DNA of 64,000 nt from an uncultured Lachnospiraceae bacterium. Lineage in GTDB: Bacteria; Bacillota; Clostridia; Lachnospirales; Lachnospiraceae. The stretch is from NCBI GenBank assembly GCA_947367855.1, contig CANBFE010000002.1, positions 1 to 64,000 of the forward strand, read 5' to 3'. Position 1 is the stretch's first letter. Every line of letters starts with the position of its first letter. The notes beneath the pieces are model-generated. The model was not told the origin of the DNA and did not search any database. It saw only the letters and a program-made list of their open reading frames with translations. Positions 60,860-64,000 of the stretch are shown piece by piece. The translations under genes were made by a program, and so were the position numbers.

Positions 60860-62611
60860 TCAATCCAGTGGGGAGAGTCTGTATGGGGAATCGGTTCTGA
60901 AATCCACAGGAATCCAGACGCCGCCGCCGGAGGGCCGGGTCATGCTGATTTTCACTGCAGTGGGTTCTCCCGCAAAGAGAATCTGCAGCCTCACGGTGTC
61001 CTCCGCTTCCCCGTCAAGCCGTTCCACTCTGACTTTGTCCGGATCATCGGACAGATTCAGCAGTTTCCGGGCGGCCGGTTCCGGTTCGTACAGCTCCGGA
61101 AAGAGGACGGCGGGGTCCGGCCGGATGCTCTGATTCAGGTTTTTCCAGGCGCCGGTGTTCAGATAGCTGACGCCGCTGCCGTCCAGAGCCGTGGGATTGC
61201 CGTAAGCCATGGTGAATTCCTCCAGGGACGAAATATCGTCAAGATACAGAAGGGTCTCTCCGGTGACAAGGTATTCCCCGTCCCGCAGTTCATAGGACAG
61301 GATTTCCCGCCAGACAGTTACATGGGGTTCCTGGGTCCAAGCGTAGTAGTTGATCTGGGCCTGATCGGAATCTATGCTGCAGACGGAGAAGCCGCTTTCC
61401 GTGTCCAAGGGCCATGGACCGGGACTGCCGAAGCTGCGTTGGCCTTCCGGGCCGGAGAGCAGTTTCCTGTCCGCCAGATCGGAGAGCACTTCTTCGGAAG
61501 CCATGGCGGCGATGTGGTTTCCATTGCGGCTGACGAATGCCCGGGTCCACTGGTTCACAAGCAGTTCCGGGGAAGTGTTGGCAGCAGGAGAGGCGGGCCG
61601 GGTTTCCCGTTGAGGCGGGTTACCGTTTTCGGAAAAATCTTTTGTCGTCGGTTCCGGGTCTGCTGCCGGATCGGTGAGGAAGCAAACCGCTGTGGCTGCG
61701 CACAGGACAATTGCGGCCAGTATCACCGGGAGGGCAGGTTTTTGATAATGGAGAACGGACCGGATTCTCTTTTTCACATTGACTTCTCCGAAGGACAGAG
61801 GGCAGATGGGTATGCCGCGCTGTCTGAGGCTGCAGGCCAACAGGGCTTCCGCGTACTGCTTTTTCCGGTCCGGTTCATAATCTCCGATGACCTTCTGATC
61901 GCAGGCCAGTTCCAGGTCACGGCAGAGCAGCGCATAGGCGGCCCAGCAGAGAGGATGGAACCAATAGACTGCCAACAGAAGATAGCCCAGTATTTTCCAC
62001 AGATGGTCCAGGCGTTTCAGATGGGCCTGCTCATGGGCGATTACCGGGGCGTACATTTCTTCCGGCATGGGGGAGGGCAGATAAATGCGGGGGCGGACCA
62101 GGCCCAGAAGGAATGGGGTATCAATGAATTCGCTAAGGTATATGGCGTCCTGAAGACGAACAGCCGTCCGAAGTTTAATGATAAGGCGTATGTATCCAAT
62201 CAGGGCGTACAGAAGCAAAGCCAGAACTCCCGCAGCCCAGAGGATTCCGGCGGGAAGCAGCCAGATCTGCAGGGGATTCCCGCTGCAGGCCGGGTTTGGG
62301 GACAGGGAGCTCTGAAGCGCGGGATTGACCGTGCTGTCCGGGAAAGGCAGGCCGCTGCTGACGGAGGGCATGGGGGAGAGGGCGATTTCCCCTGGGATGG
62401 TTTCCCTGCCCGGGATGAGGCTGAAGATACTTTCCGGGGAAAAAGGGCATGCCAGGCGGACTGCCGTAATCGCCCACAGCAGACAGGAAATCCAGGCAGG
62501 GGCTTTTTTCAGCAGGAACCTGAGCAGGATGACGGCCAGAATCAGCCATCCCGCATTGATGCTCCTGTTTAATATGTTCAGAAAGATAACTTCTATTTCC
62601 AGATTTTCCAT
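60860..62611 (-). CDS. BlaR1/MecR1-like M56 metallopeptidase
   Basis: A 583-residue membrane protease of the M56 family. Four N-terminal helices surround the zinc site HEQAH in VIAHEQAHLKRLDH, and a further helix at about 300 (PVILAAIVLCAATAVCFL) leads to an extracellular region of ~260 residues. That region lacks the SxxK penicillin-binding sensor of true BlaR1, so the signal is not necessarily a beta-lactam. GGGAGAAAA precedes the ATG. The BlaI-family repressor gene lies 99 bases upstream in the same operon. The protease is expected to inactivate that repressor on induction. Confidence 0.92.
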   Translation of the reverse strand: MENLEIEVIFLNILNRSINAGWLILAVILLRFLLKKAPAWISCLLWAITAVRLACPFSPESIFSLIPGRETIPGEIALSPMPSVSSGLPFPDSTVNPALQSSLSPNPACSGNPLQIWLLPAGILWAAGVLALLLYALIGYIRLIIKLRTAVRLQDAIYLSEFIDTPFLLGLVRPRIYLPSPMPEEMYAPVIAHEQAHLKRLDHLWKILGYLLLAVYWFHPLCWAAYALLCRDLELACDQKVIGDYEPDRKKQYAEALLACSLRQRGIPICPLSFGEVNVKKRIRSVLHYQKPALPVILAAIVLCAATAVCFLTDPAADPEPTTKDFSENGNPPQRETRPASPAANTSPELLVNQWTRAFVSRNGNHIAAMASEEVLSDLADRKLLSGPEGQRSFGSPGPWPLDTESGFSVCSIDSDQAQINYYAWTQEPHVTVWREILSYELRDGEYLVTGETLLYLDDISSLEEFTMAYGNPTALDGSGVSYLNTGAWKNLNQSIRPDPAVLFPELYEPEPAARKLLNLSDDPDKVRVERLDGEAEDTVRLQILFAGEPTAVKISMTRPSGGGVWIPVDFRTDSPYRLSPLD

Positions 62612-62710
62612 AGTTTTCTCCCGTCATCATTTTTTCGGTTTCCGGAAAGGCTCTGCCGCCTGCGCCTAGGGCCTGGATTTGAATTACGGCAGGGGGCATT
62701 TTTTCCGCGT

Positions 62711-63073
62711 TCAGTCTGCCTCATACTGCTCCAGCATCTGCCGGATTTCCGCCGCGTCCTGCCGGGACAGCTTTTTTCCTCTGGTGAATGCGGCGATAAA
62801 GGCAGGCAGGGAGCCCTGGAAGGTCTTTTCCACCAGTTCGTCTATCTCCGCGGCCTGTACTTCATCCTTGGATATCAGGGAGGTGACGGTTGCATTCTCA
62901 TTTTTTACCACGCCTCTGTCGGATAAACGGCGGATTACCGTGTAGGTGGTGGTGCGGCTCCAACCAAGCTTTTCGCTGCAGAGCTTTGCAAGTTTTGTGC
63001 TGTTGATGGGTTCATGCTCCCACAGAATCAGGCAGAAGCGGTATTCACTCTCAAAAATTTTCGGTGTGGCCAT
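62711..63073 (-). CDS. BlaI/MecI/CopY family repressor
   Basis: A 120-residue winged-helix repressor. ATG at 63073 follows AAAGGAG. ESEYRFCLILWEHEPINSTKLAKLCSEKLGWSRTTTYTVIRRLSDRGVV is the DNA-binding domain, and the C-terminus (FIAAFTRGKKLSRQDAAEIRQMLEQ) is the dimer region where the BlaR-type protease acts. It probably represses its own operon through the double operator just upstream. Confidence 0.95.
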   Translation of the reverse strand: MATPKIFESEYRFCLILWEHEPINSTKLAKLCSEKLGWSRTTTYTVIRRLSDRGVVKNENATVTSLISKDEVQAAEIDELVEKTFQGSLPAFIAAFTRGKKLSRQDAAEIRQMLEQYEAD

Positions 63074-63109
63074 GGAAATCTCCTTTCGGGACAAGTCCCT
63101 GATTTTGTT

Positions 63110-63159
63110 CTAATGTATTAGACTACCAATAGTCTAACGCATTAGACGCAGGCTGTCAA
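63110..63159 (-). promoter_or_regulatory. BlaI-type operon promoter with paired operators
   Basis: On the minus strand, TTGACA (63154-63159) and TAGACT (63131-63136) have a 17-base spacer. Palindromes CTAATGTATTAG (63110-63121) and CTAACGCATTAG (63134-63145) are centred 24 bases apart, covering the -10 and the start region. Between them, TTAGACTA-CCAA-TAGTCTAA (63118-63137) is a perfect 8-bp inverted repeat. Confidence 0.75.
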
Positions 63160-63200
63160 GAGGGAGCTGTTTTTTCCAATTTTTTCCGTTAAATTTTTTC

Positions 63201-63229
63201 TTGACAGCACTTGGATTTTCCCGTATAAT
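63201..63229 (+). promoter_or_regulatory. tyrS promoter
   Basis: Perfect TTGACA (63201-63206) and TATAAT (63224-63229) with a 17-base spacer; transcription would start near 63236 and include the T-box. Confidence 0.88.
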
Positions 63230-63235
63230 TCATTT

Positions 63236-63547
63236 AATTTCATAGTCAAGCGATTGATTCTAAAAGCAATGACAAGAAGAAGTAGCACATGGTGGAGCAT
63301 ACAGAAAGCAGCCGGCTGATGAGAGGCGCATGGGAAGCCTTTGTGTGAATACATCTTTGAGCTTCGCACTGAATCTCCCCGGGGAGTAGTAGGCTGCGAC
63401 GGTTCCCGCACCCGTTATCGTGCTAGGGTATCACCCGTGCAGGCGGACGTACCCGAAGAGGCAGGCAGTGTGAGCTGTCTGTAAACATGAGGTGGTACCG
63501 CGGAGTTTTATGGCTCTCGTCCTTTTGATAAGGATGGGAGCTTTTTT
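63236..63547 (+). promoter_or_regulatory. tyrosine T-box riboswitch
   Basis: Leader RNA that senses uncharged tRNA-Tyr. The specifier loop reads GAA-TAC-ATCTTTGAG, with TAC (Tyr) at 63350-63352. The T-box AGGTGGTACCGCGG is at 63490-63503. The terminator stem GCTCTCGTCCTT (63513-63524) / AAGGATGGGAGC (63530-63541) is followed by six Ts. The downstream gene is tyrS, matching the specifier. Confidence 0.95.
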
Positions 63548-63647
63548 GCTGTGGGGAAGTACAGACAGAGGCCTAAATTTTGCGGTTTAAATCGGAACAC
63601 GCAGAGGATGGAAGCACCCAGATCCGGCAGGGACGGAGGAAAGGGAA

Positions 63648-64000
63648 ATGAAGGAAACAGAAAAGGAGACAGGAGAGATGGAAGGCATGGAGAAACACAC
63701 GACTACAACGGAGGAGGCAAAGACAATGGAAGAAAACAGCCCGGCAGCGGAAAAGGCGGAGGCGGAAATGACAAAAGATCAGGCATGGGCAGAAGCCCGG
63801 GAGAACCCGGAACTGGCCGGGCAGGTTCGGCACCAGATGCGGGTGATCCGGCAGGGGGCGGAGGAGCTGATTGGAGAGCCGGAACTGGAGCAGAAGGTTG
63901 CCCGGAGTATCTCCACGGGCAGGCCCCTGATCATTAAATTTGGCATGGATCCCAGTGCGCCGGATATCCACCTGGGCCATGCGGTTCCCCTGCGGAAGCT
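63648..64000 (+). CDS. tyrS: tyrosyl-tRNA synthetase, 5' part
   Basis: Truncated by the window edge; about 117 residues visible. ATG at 63648 follows GGAGGAAAGG. The recognisable part starts near residue 62 (VRHQMRVIRQGAEELIGEPELEQKVARSISTGRPLIIKFGMDPSAPDIHLGHAVPLRKL) and includes the HIGH motif HLGH. Ahead of it lies an unusual ~60-residue Glu/Thr/Lys-rich extension (MKETEKETGEMEGMEKHTTTTEEAKTMEENSP) with several in-frame ATGs. A later start, for example at the Met of EMTKDQAW, is possible, but the best ribosome site is at 63648. Confidence 0.9.
   Translation, partial: MKETEKETGEMEGMEKHTTTTEEAKTMEENSPAAEKAEAEMTKDQAWAEARENPELAGQVRHQMRVIRQGAEELIGEPELEQKVARSISTGRPLIIKFGMDPSAPDIHLGHAVPLRK

Overview
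The window is a 64 kb chromosomal stretch of a Firmicute, most likely a gut Lachnospiraceae (Clostridium cluster XIVa). Support comes from AGGAGG-type ribosome sites throughout, moderate GC content, a full F-type ATPase operon with AtpZ/AtpI, glgC-glgD, spoVG, a split transketolase, a dnaD-dnaI primosome pair, a stand-alone IMP cyclohydrolase plus AICAR transformylase, DUF6062 and DUF2225 proteins, and T-box and ZTP riboswitches. Most of it is ordinary housekeeping sequence. No CRISPR array, prophage or complete insertion sequence is visible.

Layout. 1-2.5 kb: upp, a coiled-coil/SleB cell-wall hydrolase and a DUF402 protein. 2.5-10.2 kb: ATP synthase operon atpZ-I-B-E-F-H-A-G-D-C, whose c subunit carries a Na+-type ligand set. 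10.2-15 kb: a small unknown protein, a METTL25-like methyltransferase, a large membrane-anchored protein with a degenerate C39-like end, and a small membrane-anchored partner. 15.0-15.4 kb: a decayed bioY. 15.4-20.4 kb (minus strand): murC, then dnaD-dnaI-prs, separated by a cluster of DnaA boxes. 20.7-28.1 kb: glgC-glgD, spoVG, pth-mfd and a 33-residue protein. 28.2-30.4 kb: a MATE exporter and an isolated small flagellin. 30.46-35.9 kb: a ZTP-riboswitch operon in which two paralogous GT-C-like membrane proteins flank the last two steps of IMP synthesis. 35.9-40.5 kb: glnS, a DUF2225 protein, an acidic membrane protein, a TetR regulator and a DUF6062 protein. 40.8-43.3 kb: an MBOAT plus SGNH O-acetylation pair. 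43.3-49.9 kb: uracil permease, M19 dipeptidase, two TIM-barrel epimerases and the split transketolase. 50.1-54.9 kb: an Rpn-family nuclease with a repetitive coiled coil, a structured leader and an ABC exporter with two permeases. 54.9-60.8 kb: a MutS2-like protein lacking Smr, a UvrD helicase with an extra Cys-rich C-terminal domain, and cysK. 60.9-63.1 kb: a BlaR1-like M56 protease with its BlaI-family repressor and a double operator. 63.2-64 kb: a tyrosine T-box and the start of tyrS, cut by the window edge.

The most unusual items are the ZTP operon with embedded membrane glycosyltransferase-like genes, the DnaA-box cluster upstream of dnaD-dnaI, the nested-hairpin leader directly in front of the ABC exporter, the pseudo-C39 membrane protein pair, and the helicase with an appended Cys-rich domain. 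All functions are read from sequence by eye. No database search was run.
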